Assembly: GCF_007676705.1 (NCBI RefSeq)
Contig: NZ_VEBF01000009.1
Location: forward strand, 62,001-126,000
DNA length: 64,000 nt
DNA from: Paenibacillus xylanexedens
Lineage (GTDB): Bacteria; Bacillota; Bacilli; Paenibacillales; Paenibacillaceae
Direction of reading: 5' to 3'
The position numbers were made by a program, and so were the translations under genes. The notes beneath the pieces were generated by a model. That model made no database searches. It was not told the origin of the DNA and saw only the letters and a program-made list of their open reading frames with translations. Shown here piece after piece: positions 17,945 to 26,772 of the stretch. How positions within the stretch are numbered: position 1 is the first letter of the stretch; the number at the start of each line of letters is the position of its first letter.

Positions 17945-18790
17945 GTGATAAAGGAGTGTATCCCTATCGAAACCGTAAAGACTACTCATTCAACGATACG
18001 GCTTAGTAAACGAAATCCTGTGTCCCTTTCCAGTATGCTGAAGTTGTTCAAACAGTCTGTTGTGTTAGCCACATTAGTCTTACTATGGGAAATAGCACCA
18101 AGGACGGGCTTGGTAGATGCAGCCTTTTTCCCTGCATTCTCCGAAGTGATTACAGCATTGTGGAGTTTGATCATCTCAGGTGAACTTTTCACTCATTTTC
18201 TGGCGAGCATTATTCGTTCATTCAGTGGATTTGCCTTGGCTTTAATCATTGCGATCCCGTTAGGGTTACTGATTGGCTGGTATCCATTAGCCAGACAGTT
18301 GTTAAATCCCGTGTTGGAACTGTTTCGAAATACTGCCGCATTAGCATTGCTTCCGGTATTCATGCTGCTGCTCGGAATCGGGGAAACATCCAAGATCGCC
18401 ATCGTCCTGTTTGCCTGCACATGGCCTATTCTTTTAAATACGATTGCAGCGGTTGGTAACGTGGATCCTTTGCTTATTAAGGCAGCAAGATCCATGAATA
18501 TTAAGTCGTTTAAATTATTCCTTAAGGTGATCCTACCAGCATCCGTACCAACCATTTTTACCGGTATTCGCATGGCAGGCACTGGGGCGATATTAGTACT
18601 AATTGCTGCAGAAATGGTAGGGGCAAAAGAAGGCTTAGGTTATCTCATTACGTATTCTCAATATAACTTCCAAATCCCTCAAATGTACGCCGGCATATTA
18701 ACCATTGCATTGCTGGGCTTATTGATCAATCAAGGCTTGAGCATGCTCGAACGTAAATTCTCTAAATGGAAGCAGCAAGTGAATGGATAG
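17945..18790 (+). CDS. ABC transporter permease, SsuC/TauC-like
   Basis: A 281-residue BPD-transp-1 permease with about six transmembrane helices. The EAA loop (AARSMNIKSFKLFLKVILPASVP) marks contact with the ATPase. It starts at GTG 17945, immediately after the stop of the ATPase gene, so translation is coupled. An AAAGGAG lies just inside the frame with no good start codon after it, so a slightly later non-standard start cannot be excluded. It forms the membrane channel of the importer. Confidence 0.9.
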   Translation: MIKECIPIETVKTTHSTIRLSKRNPVSLSSMLKLFKQSVVLATLVLLWEIAPRTGLVDAAFFPAFSEVITALWSLIISGELFTHFLASIIRSFSGFALALIIAIPLGLLIGWYPLARQLLNPVLELFRNTAALALLPVFMLLLGIGETSKIAIVLFACTWPILLNTIAAVGNVDPLLIKAARSMNIKSFKLFLKVILPASVPTIFTGIRMAGTGAILVLIAAEMVGAKEGLGYLITYSQYNFQIPQMYAGILTIALLGLLINQGLSMLERKFSKWKQQVNG

Positions 18791-18889
18791 AATGAGGATT
18801 CCGGAATGATTTTTTTTAACATTAATTCTTACTAAATCAATGGATTTAATAAGTTATAGAAAGAAGTCATGTGGAGGAGGAGAAACAAG

Positions 18890-19897
18890 ATGAAAAGAAC
18901 ATTAGGAATCCTTGTATTCGTAGGCTTGGTTAGTGGTGTTTTATCAGGCTGCTCAGATCCCAAGACCTCCGCAAAAAGTGGAGAAGATCAAATACTGCAG
19001 TATCAGTCTTCCCCTGGGAGTGTTTCTTTTCCAGAGCTTGCTGCGGATTTGGGTTACTTAGGGAACTTGAAGTTGGAATCTATAGGTGACAGCGTTGGGG
19101 GGCCGGAAAGTATTCAATTAACCGCGACGAAACAAATTGACTTTGGTTCAGCATTTAACGGGGCCATTATCAAATCCTATTCCCAAAATGTAAAAATAAA
19201 GTCCGTCATCGGTTCATATGGCAGTGATGAACATACGTACATCGGAGCATATACACTCGAGGGGACGCCAATAAAGTCGGCTAAAGATTTTATCGGGAAG
19301 AAGGTAGGGGTGAATATTCTCGGTGCCCATTTGGAGTTTGTCCTCAAAGACTATTTACGGCAAGGGAATTTGACTGAGAAAGAAATTGAACAGGTCACTC
19401 TGGTGACGGTTCCAAGTTCTAGTGCGGAACAGGTTCTGCGCAATAAACAGATCGACGTGGTGATGTTAAGCGGAATTGGCCGGGATCGGGCTCTGGCAAC
19501 AGGAGGAATCACTGAAATTTTCAGGGATATAGAAGTGTTTGGTAAGGAGTTTACTGCAGGCGATTATTTCTTCAGTGAAGAGTATATCCGGGAGAATCCG
19601 AATACGGTGAAGCAATTTGTAGACGGGGTCGCCAAGGCCATTGATTGGGCCCAAACCACGCCTAGGGAAGAAGTCATCAAGCGGTTTGAGGATATTGTTA
19701 ATAAGCGTGAACGAAAGGAAACGACAGAAAACCTTAAATATTGGAAGAGTACGGGCATTTCTGAAAAGGGCGGCGTAATCACTCCATCGGAATATGGAAT
19801 TTGGATTGATTGGCTTGTCGCTAATGGCGAGCTAAAAGAAGGTCAACTGAAGCCGGAAAATTTATATACGAACGAATATAATCCATTCGCTAAATAA
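18890..19897 (+). CDS. substrate-binding lipoprotein, SsuA/NMT1-like
   Basis: A 335-residue extracellular binding protein anchored by a lipid. The signal ends in the lipobox LSGC. The mature part has the two-lobed NMT1/SsuA pattern: GSVSFPELAADLGYLGNL, GGPESIQLTATKQIDFG, FIGKKVGVNILGAHLEFVLKDYL and VLRNKQIDVVMLSG. ATG 18890 follows GGAGGAGG by 6-8 nt; the frame opening at 18869 has no site. It captures the substrate of the importer encoded upstream. The ligand (alkanesulfonate, sulfonate ester or S-modified amino acid) is not resolvable by eye. Confidence 0.88.
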   Translation: MKRTLGILVFVGLVSGVLSGCSDPKTSAKSGEDQILQYQSSPGSVSFPELAADLGYLGNLKLESIGDSVGGPESIQLTATKQIDFGSAFNGAIIKSYSQNVKIKSVIGSYGSDEHTYIGAYTLEGTPIKSAKDFIGKKVGVNILGAHLEFVLKDYLRQGNLTEKEIEQVTLVTVPSSSAEQVLRNKQIDVVMLSGIGRDRALATGGITEIFRDIEVFGKEFTAGDYFFSEEYIRENPNTVKQFVDGVAKAIDWAQTTPREEVIKRFEDIVNKRERKETTENLKYWKSTGISEKGGVITPSEYGIWIDWLVANGELKEGQLKPENLYTNEYNPFAK

Positions 19898-19947
19898 TTT
19901 TTTATATTAAGTACTTGATAAAAATATGAACATAGGGAGTGGTTCGT

Positions 19948-21306
19948 ATGACAAGAAAACAAATGAAATTAGGAGCTTTCATTAATCTGCCCGGACATCA
20001 TGTAGCAAGCTGGCGTCATCCTTCTTCAGGTGCGGGTCGTGCATTTGATTTGGATTATTTAACTGAAATCGCACAGACGGCTGAGCGTGGTAAATTCGAT
20101 ATGATATTTTTTGCTGACGTGTTGGGTCAAAGGCTATCAGGAAATGCGCAATCATCATTGAAGCTGGACCCCGTTATTATTATTTCGGCACTCGCGGCAG
20201 TGACAAAAAATATTGGGTTAACGGCCACGTTGACGACGACCTATAACGATCCATACCATGTAGCGCGTAAATTCGCAGCCATTGATCATCTGTCCAAAGG
20301 ACGCGCCGCCTGGAATGTAGTCACATCAGCCAACGAGGGTGAGGCTCTCCTGTTCGGTAAGGATAAACATTTGCAGCATGCGCTCCGCTATGAACGCGCA
20401 GAGGAATTTGTGGACATTGTCAAACAACTCTGGTTGTCCATAGAAGATGAGGCACTTATCATTGATAAGGAAAAAGGACGGTATTTAGATATAGAGAAGG
20501 TTCATCCCGTTAACCATGAGGGAGCCTGGTTTAAGGTGCAGGGTTCGCTTGATTCCCCAACAACACCACAGGGGCATCCCGTGATTGTTCAGGCCGGATC
20601 TTCTGAATCTGGAAAAGAGTTAGCAGCCAAGACTGCGGAAGTTATTTTTACAGCTTGGCAAACACTTGAAGAAGCGCAAATATTTTATCGAGACGTCAAG
20701 GGACGGTTGGCTAAATATGGGCGTAAACCTGAGGACTTGAAAATCATGCCTGGTGTGTTTATTACGGTGGCCAAAACAGAGGCAGAAGCTTTATTGAAAC
20801 AGCAGCAATTAAACAGCTATATTTTGCCTGAAGTAGGATTAGCGTATTTGTCGGCTTTCACCAATATTGATTTGTCAGGGTATGATGTCGATGAACCGCT
20901 TCCGGAAGTGAGCTCCATTGAAGATGAGACCAATCCGCGAATCCGCTACAACATCATTCGTGAAATTGCCAAACGTGAGAATCTGCAATCGATACGTGAA
21001 ATCTATGAGCGAATCGCAGGAGCACGCGGTCACCGGGAAATTGTAGGTACCCCTGAACAAATTGTGGATCAATTGGAAGAATGGTTTGTAAATGAAGGTG
21101 CAGATGGTTTTAATATTATGCCACCCCACTTCCCAGAGGGTTTTAACGATATTGTTGAATTGGTGATACCGGAATTACAGCGCAGGGGCTTATTCCGTAC
21201 CGAATATGAAAGCAGTACCCTTCGAGGGAATTTAGGACTATCTGTGCCTGTGGTTAAAATATTCGAAACGGCATTAACCGGCGCGAACACAGGAGAGAAT
21301 GGTTAA
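19948..21306 (+). CDS. flavin-dependent monooxygenase, NtaA/SnaA/DszA family
   Basis: A 452-residue bacterial-luciferase-like monooxygenase that uses reduced FMN and O2 to oxidise and usually cleave a small substrate. Family marks include WRHPSSGAGRAFDLDYLTEIAQTAERGKFD-type N-terminus (seen as separate LDYLTEIAQTAERGKFDMIF), the DHLSKGRAAWNVVTS segment, and PVIVQAGSSESGKELAAKTAEVIF. The start is ATG 19948 after GGGAG. Its place at the end of an Ssu-like importer operon suggests desulfonation or C-S cleavage, as for YxeK/DszA relatives. No flavin reductase is encoded nearby, so one from elsewhere must supply FMNH2. Confidence 0.9.
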   Translation: MTRKQMKLGAFINLPGHHVASWRHPSSGAGRAFDLDYLTEIAQTAERGKFDMIFFADVLGQRLSGNAQSSLKLDPVIIISALAAVTKNIGLTATLTTTYNDPYHVARKFAAIDHLSKGRAAWNVVTSANEGEALLFGKDKHLQHALRYERAEEFVDIVKQLWLSIEDEALIIDKEKGRYLDIEKVHPVNHEGAWFKVQGSLDSPTTPQGHPVIVQAGSSESGKELAAKTAEVIFTAWQTLEEAQIFYRDVKGRLAKYGRKPEDLKIMPGVFITVAKTEAEALLKQQQLNSYILPEVGLAYLSAFTNIDLSGYDVDEPLPEVSSIEDETNPRIRYNIIREIAKRENLQSIREIYERIAGARGHREIVGTPEQIVDQLEEWFVNEGADGFNIMPPHFPEGFNDIVELVIPELQRRGLFRTEYESSTLRGNLGLSVPVVKIFETALTGANTGENG

Positions 21307-21320
21307 GGAATGAACATTAA

Positions 21321-21346
21321 CGCAACCTTTCGGGGTTGCGTTTTTT
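21321..21346 (+). terminator. intrinsic terminator
   Basis: CGCAACC (21321-21327) pairs with GGTTGCG (21334-21340), then six T residues. It ends the sulfur-uptake operon. Confidence 0.9.
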
Positions 21347-21406
21347 GATTGGGGAACGGGTGTGCCATCGATTTAGAGGGGGATCCTACTTTTCTGCCTC
21401 GTAGTC

Positions 21407-22354
21407 TTACATCCACCCCGTAAACTCCAATATGGACGCTTTTGCAGACTGTGCTTCGGAATGAGCCTCTTTGCGCCAGACTTTAGGCGATTCTCCCATC
21501 AGTTTGGAGAAGCAGCGGTTAAAGCTGGAGATGGATCGGAAGCCGACTTGCTCAGAGATAGACAGAATGGAAGCCTCCGTGCTTTTCAATCGCTTGCATG
21601 CCTCTTCAATCCGGGTGCTGTTCAGAAAATCGAGCGGTGTAGTTCCCATGATTTCATGGAACTTGCGGCGAAAATGCGTTGTACTCAGATGACACAGATC
21701 AGCGAGGTAATCGATGGTCACAGGCATCATATAGTTTTTGGTGATAAACTCCAGCACCGGTGAGATGACCAAGTCACCTTGGAGGTCACGTTCCCGTTCC
21801 TGATCCTGCGCTGACCAGCTCTCGTTGCTCGCATGAATTCGAAGCAGTTCGATATATAGAGCCATCAACAAGCCGTACGCGCTCTCCCGATAATAGGGGG
21901 ACTGCTGCTTTATCTCTTCTACCACTGATGTTGCGAGCATGTGAATTTTGGGATACTGTTCCTTATTCAAAATACAATTGCTCCCCTGAATAGCCCATAA
22001 ATTCGGTTCAATGTGACTTTGGGGTGTTTTGAGCGAATGACGGAAGAGCTCTTCCGGTGAAAAAAAGATATAGGCCCACAGGCTGGCGTTATTAGGCGAA
22101 CTGTACGTGGTGTGCGGAAGATAGCGGGGAATGAACGTGACGTCGCCTGCCCGAAAAGGCACAGATTCTCCCTTAATCTCCATAATGCCTCCATCTGAAT
22201 AACAGATGCCAATCTCCATGTGGTTATGGAAATGAAGATGCTCACTCTTGATATCGGATATTCTCCAGCGGTCTCCACTGAGTAACAGGACAGGAAAATC
22301 AATGGGCAGGCTGTAGTGACGATATTCAATGACAGGTTTCTTCGGTTTGGGCAT
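21407..22354 (-). CDS. AraC-family transcriptional regulator
   Basis: A 315-residue regulator with a cupin sensor at the N-terminus (HLHFHNHMEIGICYSDGG, then FRAGDVTFIPRYLPHTT) and the double helix-turn-helix at about 200-300. The second helix-turn-helix reads SEQVGFRSISSFNRCFSKLMG. TAGGAG precedes ATG 22354 by 9 nt. It is divergent from the GH105-GH112 operon and is the likely regulator of it, sensing a pectin-derived sugar. Confidence 0.88.
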   Translation of the reverse strand: MPKPKKPVIEYRHYSLPIDFPVLLLSGDRWRISDIKSEHLHFHNHMEIGICYSDGGIMEIKGESVPFRAGDVTFIPRYLPHTTYSSPNNASLWAYIFFSPEELFRHSLKTPQSHIEPNLWAIQGSNCILNKEQYPKIHMLATSVVEEIKQQSPYYRESAYGLLMALYIELLRIHASNESWSAQDQERERDLQGDLVISPVLEFITKNYMMPVTIDYLADLCHLSTTHFRRKFHEIMGTTPLDFLNSTRIEEACKRLKSTEASILSISEQVGFRSISSFNRCFSKLMGESPKVWRKEAHSEAQSAKASILEFTGWM

Positions 22355-22448
22355 TTTCGAGGACTCCTATGTATAAATGATTGAAATTGCACAGTTTTGT
22401 TATGAATATGCTTAGATTGAGACTATTTTACTGCGTACAATGGAATAA

Positions 22449-22462
22449 GTAAAGCGTTTACA
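22449..22462. promoter_or_regulatory. cre-like CcpA site
   Basis: GTAAAGCGTTTACA; its reverse strand agrees with the cre consensus at 12 of 14 positions. It lies 64 bases before the GH105 start, in the divergent spacer, so carbon catabolite repression of the operon is likely. Confidence 0.5.
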
Positions 22463-22525
22463 AAAATGGACGGACACCTCTCAGGGCGCACTTGGGGGCG
22501 TGTGCGCAGGGAGAGGGGAATAACA

Positions 22526-23545
22526 ATGCTTCAAGTGAAATATGACAGGGAACAGATTCTACACGTAATCGAGAACGTTACCAAGAAAACACTGGATATG
22601 GATCTGACATGGGATTGGCCCGGCGGTGTGGCTTATTATGGAGTATCCAGAGCCTATCAAACGACAGGCAACCAAGAGATTCTGGACAGGCTGGTGAAAT
22701 GGGCAGACGAATATATCGAGCTGGGGCTGCCGAGTTGGACGGTAAATACATGTGCCATGGGCCATGTGCTCATCACTTTATATGAAGAAACCGGGGATCA
22801 GAAATATTGGGATATTGTCCTCAGCAAAGTCGATTATCTCCAGAATCATGCGCTTCGCTTTGGAGACAATGTGCTTCAGCATACGGTATCCGTTTCCAAT
22901 GATTTTCCGGAACAGGCTTGGGCGGATACCCTGTTTATGGCGGCATTTTTCCTACTCCGCGTAGGTAGTAAATTAAAAGACGAAGCCATGATTCAGGATG
23001 CGCTGAATCAGTATTACTGGCATATCAAATACCTGCAAGATCCGAGCAGCAGTCTCTGGTATCACGGCTATAACAATATCAATAAGGACCACATGTCCGG
23101 CTTTTACTGGGGAAGAGCGAACGCTTGGGGAGCCTATACGATGTCTCAAGTGAAACCGCAACTGAACGACTGGTATTTGTATCCGCAGTGTATGGATGTA
23201 GAATGTGCTCTTCGTGATCAATTGGCGGCTCTCAAGCTGGTGCAGACCGAGAATGGCTTGTGGCGTACGGTTCTGGATGATGAAGATTCGTATGAAGAGG
23301 TATCGGCTTCCGCTGGTATTGCAGCAGCCATGATCAATAATGGCAATCCACTGCATACCAAATATGTGCAAAAGGCACTGGAAGGCATCCTGAGCAACAT
23401 TAGCGAAGATGGACGCGTGCTTGGTGTATCTGGCGGTACGGCAGTGATGAAGGATCGGGATGGCTATCGCAATATTCCAAAAGACTGGATTCAGGGCTGG
23501 GGTCAGGGCCTGGCACTCGCTTTTCTGTCCGATATGTTGAGATAG
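22526..23545 (+). CDS. GH105 unsaturated rhamnogalacturonyl hydrolase, YteR/YesR-like
   Basis: A 339-residue (alpha/alpha)6-barrel hydrolase with no signal peptide, so cytoplasmic. It is expected to hydrate and release the unsaturated uronic acid from the non-reducing end of rhamnogalacturonan-lyase products. The catalytic Asp is in QAWADTLFMAAFFL (Asp134), close to Asp143 of YteR. Further landmarks are WDWPGGVAYYGV near the N-terminus, FYWGRANAWGAY and a C-terminal KDWIQGWGQGLALAFLSDML. ATG 22526 follows GAGAGGGGA by about 6 nt. It is 13 bases upstream of the GH112 gene and so co-expressed with it. Confidence 0.9.
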   Translation: MLQVKYDREQILHVIENVTKKTLDMDLTWDWPGGVAYYGVSRAYQTTGNQEILDRLVKWADEYIELGLPSWTVNTCAMGHVLITLYEETGDQKYWDIVLSKVDYLQNHALRFGDNVLQHTVSVSNDFPEQAWADTLFMAAFFLLRVGSKLKDEAMIQDALNQYYWHIKYLQDPSSSLWYHGYNNINKDHMSGFYWGRANAWGAYTMSQVKPQLNDWYLYPQCMDVECALRDQLAALKLVQTENGLWRTVLDDEDSYEEVSASAGIAAAMINNGNPLHTKYVQKALEGILSNISEDGRVLGVSGGTAVMKDRDGYRNIPKDWIQGWGQGLALAFLSDMLR

Positions 23546-23558
23546 GGAGGGAACCAAA

Positions 23559-25739
23559 ATGTCCAAACCAACCAAAGGCTCCTTTACACTACCGGGAGAA
23601 TCCGGATATGAGGCACTGACGCTGGAACTTGCCGATCGCTGGGGAGCCGATGTGATTCGAGACAGTGACGGTACAAAATTATCGGATGAGATTATCAATG
23701 CCGGATATGGTATCTATTCAACCATTTGCATTATTCGGGATCATAATGAGTGGGCATCCCGTAATCTGGATAAGCTGCAGCAATGTTTTCTCATTACGAA
23801 TCCGAAGGTCGCTGTGCAAGATTATGTATCCATCTATCTGATGGAGGATTTCTTCGCTGATCAATTTAGGGTGAATGATTCCAAAGAAGCGTTTAAATAT
23901 TGGCAGGTGTACGACCGAACGACTGGGGAAGAGGTACCTAGAGGACAGTGGAATTATGAAAGGGAATCTGGCAATGTTGTCATTACTGGCGTTGCTCCTT
24001 GGCATAAATACACGGTGAGTTTCATGGTTTATCGGATATGGGAAGAGATTTCCATGTACAATCACACGACGAATAATTGGGACAAAGAGCATCTGATGCA
24101 GATTGACCCGATCTATACGGACACACAAACCTATCTGCTGGATTGGATGGAAAAGTGGTGCCAAGAGCATCCGGAGACAACGGTTGTACGGTTCACCTCC
24201 TTATTCTATAATTTCGCCTGGATCTGGGGCAGTGATGAGCGGAATCGCCATCTGTTCTCGGATTGGGGTTCATATGATTTCACGGTAAGTTCGAGAGCGC
24301 TGGATCTGTTTGCTCAGAAATATGGATACTCGCTCTCTGCCGAGGACTTTGTGAATGGCGGTAAATATCAGGTCACTCATATGCCTGCGGATCAGCGCAA
24401 ACTGGACTGGATGGCATTTATCAATGATTTTGTGATTGAATTCGGTAAGGAATTAATTGATATTGTGCACAAACATGACAAGCTGGCGTATGTCTTCTAT
24501 GATGACAGCTGGGTAGGCATGGAGCCTTACAATGATCGCTTTCAGGAATTTGGATTCGACGGCATGATCAAATGTGTGTTTTCCGGTTATGAGGCAAGAA
24601 TGTGCTCGGGCGTTAAGGTGGATACCCATGAGATTCGATTACATCCATACTTGTTCCCTGTTGGTTTAGGCGGGCTTCCTACCTTCAAAGAGGGCGGAGA
24701 TCCTACACTGGATGCGAAGAAATATTGGATTAATATCCGTCGTGCGCTGCTGCGTGAGTCGATTGACCGGATTGGACTGGGTGGATATTTGCATCTGGTT
24801 GAGCCTTACCCGGACTTTGTGGATTACATCGAGAAGATTGCTCATGAATTCAGGGGAATGAAAGAGCTGCATCAGGCTGGAAAGCCTTATCAGATCAAGA
24901 CGAAGGTGGCCGTTCTGCATAGCTGGGGCAAGTTAAGATCGTGGACCTTGTCCGGTCATTTTCATGAAACACATATGCATGATCTGATTCATGTGAATGA
25001 GGCGTTATCCGGTTTACCGATCGAGGTTAAGTTCATTGATTTTGAAGATATTCGTCAGGGCGCATTGAAGGATGTGGATGTTGTCATTAATGCCGGTTCC
25101 GCTGGATCTGCCTGGAGTGGTGGAGAGCACTGGAAGGACCACCAATGTGTAGACATCCTGACCCAGTGGGTGTACGAAGGTGGTACCTTCATGGGCATTA
25201 ACCAGCCTTCAGCGGCCCACGGGTACGACAACTTTTTCAGAATGGCGCATGTGCTTGGAGTAGATGAGGATACAGGTGCAAGAGTTGTTCATGGAAAGTG
25301 GTCGTATGAGGCTCACGATGAGCATGGTTTGGTGCCGGAAGCTGCAAATATCGCATCAAAAGGTACAGGTAGCATATATCTTACGGATGGTACAGCCAAG
25401 GTATTGCACGAGACAAATGGCAACATTACGTTGACCACACACGCCTTCGGAAAAGGCCAAGGAATCTATCTGTCTTCGTTCGAATTCAATTGGGAAAATA
25501 CAAGATTGCTGCATAATCTCATTCGTTTTGCTGGCAATGAAGTCAGTGACACGAAGTATGTTCCGGATAACTTGTATACCGAGTGTGCCTATTATCCAGA
25601 GAGCAACATATTGGTTGTGATCAATAATAGCGATCAGGTTCAATCCACGACGATTGATACGGAGCATGGAAAACAAACCGTGGAATTAGATCCGTATGAT
25701 ACGGTGATCAGCAAGATTGGCGCAATCAAATCAGTGTAG
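23559..25739 (+). CDS. GH112 galactoside phosphorylase, probably galactosyl-rhamnose phosphorylase
   Basis: A 726-residue cytoplasmic phosphorylase of family GH112, which splits beta-galactosides with phosphate to give alpha-galactose 1-phosphate. Family marks are the N-terminal KGSFTLPGESGYEALTLELA, the FYDDSWVGMEPYNDRF segment with candidate catalytic Asp315/Asp316, GGLPTFKEGGDP and VVINAGSAGSAWSGG. Known members act on galacto- or lacto-N-biose, or on Gal-beta-1,4-L-rhamnose. Pairing with a GH105 rhamnogalacturonyl hydrolase argues for the rhamnose type, because rhamnogalacturonan I carries galactose on O-4 of rhamnose. That specificity is inference. The start ATG 23559 has AGGGAGGG upstream. 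Confidence 0.9.
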   Translation: MSKPTKGSFTLPGESGYEALTLELADRWGADVIRDSDGTKLSDEIINAGYGIYSTICIIRDHNEWASRNLDKLQQCFLITNPKVAVQDYVSIYLMEDFFADQFRVNDSKEAFKYWQVYDRTTGEEVPRGQWNYERESGNVVITGVAPWHKYTVSFMVYRIWEEISMYNHTTNNWDKEHLMQIDPIYTDTQTYLLDWMEKWCQEHPETTVVRFTSLFYNFAWIWGSDERNRHLFSDWGSYDFTVSSRALDLFAQKYGYSLSAEDFVNGGKYQVTHMPADQRKLDWMAFINDFVIEFGKELIDIVHKHDKLAYVFYDDSWVGMEPYNDRFQEFGFDGMIKCVFSGYEARMCSGVKVDTHEIRLHPYLFPVGLGGLPTFKEGGDPTLDAKKYWINIRRALLRESIDRIGLGGYLHLVEPYPDFVDYIEKIAHEFRGMKELHQAGKPYQIKTKVAVLHSWGKLRSWTLSGHFHETHMHDLIHVNEALSGLPIEVKFIDFEDIRQGALKDVDVVINAGSAGSAWSGGEHWKDHQCVDILTQWVYEGGTFMGINQPSAAHGYDNFFRMAHVLGVDEDTGARVVHGKWSYEAHDEHGLVPEAANIASKGTGSIYLTDGTAKVLHETNGNITLTTHAFGKGQGIYLSSFEFNWENTRLLHNLIRFAGNEVSDTKYVPDNLYTECAYYPESNILVVINNSDQVQSTTIDTEHGKQTVELDPYDTVISKIGAIKSV

Positions 25740-25770
25740 TGATGATAGATTGGTTCTATTCTTAATAAGA

Positions 25771-25815
25771 AAAAGCTCAAGCCTGCGGCGTTCAGCCAAT
25801 GCTTGAGCTTTTGTT
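25771..25815 (+). terminator. intrinsic terminator
   Basis: AAAAGCTCAAGC (25771-25782) pairs perfectly with GCTTGAGCTTTT (25801-25812). Confidence 0.85.
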
Positions 25816-25982
25816 GTGTTCAATGTCTATTAAAGCCTTATTCCCGACTGGATTGATGTGTAAAATGCGTATTATACAACGATTTATTATATATGGCAAG
25901 AGGAAAAAGATTGCTTTTACATAGGTAATCGTTTATTCTAAAAAAAGGAAGTTTACTAAATTCAAATAGGAGGAACATAAAA

Positions 25983-26198
25983 ATGGAAAATATGATGATG
26001 AACATGATGATGAATATGTGCATGGAAGAAATGATGTGCAAGATGAAATCCATGAAGATGATGATGGAATGTATGGAAGACAAGAGCATGATGGAAGGCA
26101 TGGATATGAATAAAATGATGTCCTGCATGCAAGAGTGCGACGAAATGATGACCACTATGATGGGCATGATGAGCAACATGAAGAAAGCATCCGTGTAA
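25983..26198 (+). CDS. methionine- and cysteine-rich small protein
   Basis: A 71-residue protein with 31 Met (44%) and 5 Cys (positions 13, 19, 30, 48, 52), the rest mostly E, D, K and N. There is no signal peptide or membrane segment. AGGAGG lies 9 nt before the ATG, so translation is well supported. The spacing of Met runs suits an amphipathic helix lined by thioethers, as in copper(I)- or silver-binding proteins; an antioxidant Met reservoir is the other idea. A CATAGGTA at 25920-25927 resembles a sigma-K -10 box, weakly hinting at sporulation. It is followed by a structured, terminator-ended region. No family is recognised. Confidence 0.75.
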   Translation: MENMMMNMMMNMCMEEMMCKMKSMKMMMECMEDKSMMEGMDMNKMMSCMQECDEMMTTMMGMMSNMKKASV

Positions 26199-26220
26199 TT
26201 CATTGATTACCAAGTTTGTC

Positions 26221-26338
26221 TTGTAAAGCTGGCGGGCTTTACAACTCTGCAGAACAGTTCACTGTATGCAGTCCAAAGAATAGTAAGCCCTTCAATAGGG
26301 CGGGTTGAGCAGACGAACTGCAGACCGGCTTTTTTCTT
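26221..26338 (+). ncRNA. structured 3' region or small RNA
   Basis: Nested pairings cover about 110 nt. AAAGCTGG (26225-26232) pairs with CCGGCTTT (26325-26332), allowing one G-U pair. TCTGCAG (26246-26252) pairs with CTGCAGA (26318-26324). Two internal hairpins are ACAGT/ACTGT (26254-26265) and GCCCT/AGGGC (26287-26301). The closing strand runs into six T residues. GTAAAGC/GCTTTAC (26223-26242) is a competing local hairpin. It may be an elaborate terminator of the Met-rich gene or a separate RNA; I match no known family. Confidence 0.45.
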
Positions 26339-26660
26339 ATTTATATTGAAGAATCTTCCGCGAAACATCAATCCGCATCAGCTTTAATTTGAACCATTGC
26401 TCCTGTAAGGATTCCGTCTGGTCACCCTCTGAAGCGACTCGCAACTTGCTGAAAATATCCACCAGTTGCTTGTTAATTTGGTCATAGCTTATAAGCAATT
26501 CACGGAGCATTATAGCTTTCCGTTCTTCCTCCAGCAACGCATCCTTCTGATCACGAAGCTTCCTGAGAATCTCTTCAGCCCATTCTGAGTCTTCTATTGT
26601 AAGGGCATAATTATATAAGTCCAAATAATCGTTAACCCAACTTTGTGTCAAAGAATCCAT
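26337..26660 (-). CDS. hypothetical helical protein
   Basis: A 107-residue soluble, charged, wholly helical protein (for example WAEEILRKLRDQKDALLEEE and LREQW-like heptads), likely a short coiled coil. ATG 26660 is preceded by a TGGAG about 11 nt upstream; the GTG at 26672 abuts that site and is unlikely. Its stop lies in the T-run of the opposite-strand terminator. Not recognised; function unknown. Confidence 0.6.
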   Translation of the reverse strand: MDSLTQSWVNDYLDLYNYALTIEDSEWAEEILRKLRDQKDALLEEERKAIMLRELLISYDQINKQLVDIFSKLRVASEGDQTESLQEQWFKLKLMRIDVSRKILQYK

Positions 26661-26772
26661 GGCGTTATTCACTCCAGTCAGCTACGCTTTTCTATATACC
26701 GAGTATTATACCCGGAATAATACAATTTACAAGTGCTGAATGAGATTTTCCTGGATTTTTTCAGTTGAAGTC

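Noticed and set aside
25838..26213. Histidine-rich open frame on the minus strand over the Met-rich gene
   Set aside because: The reverse complement of ATG is CAT, so the His runs are a mirror of the Met codons. There is no ribosome binding site.
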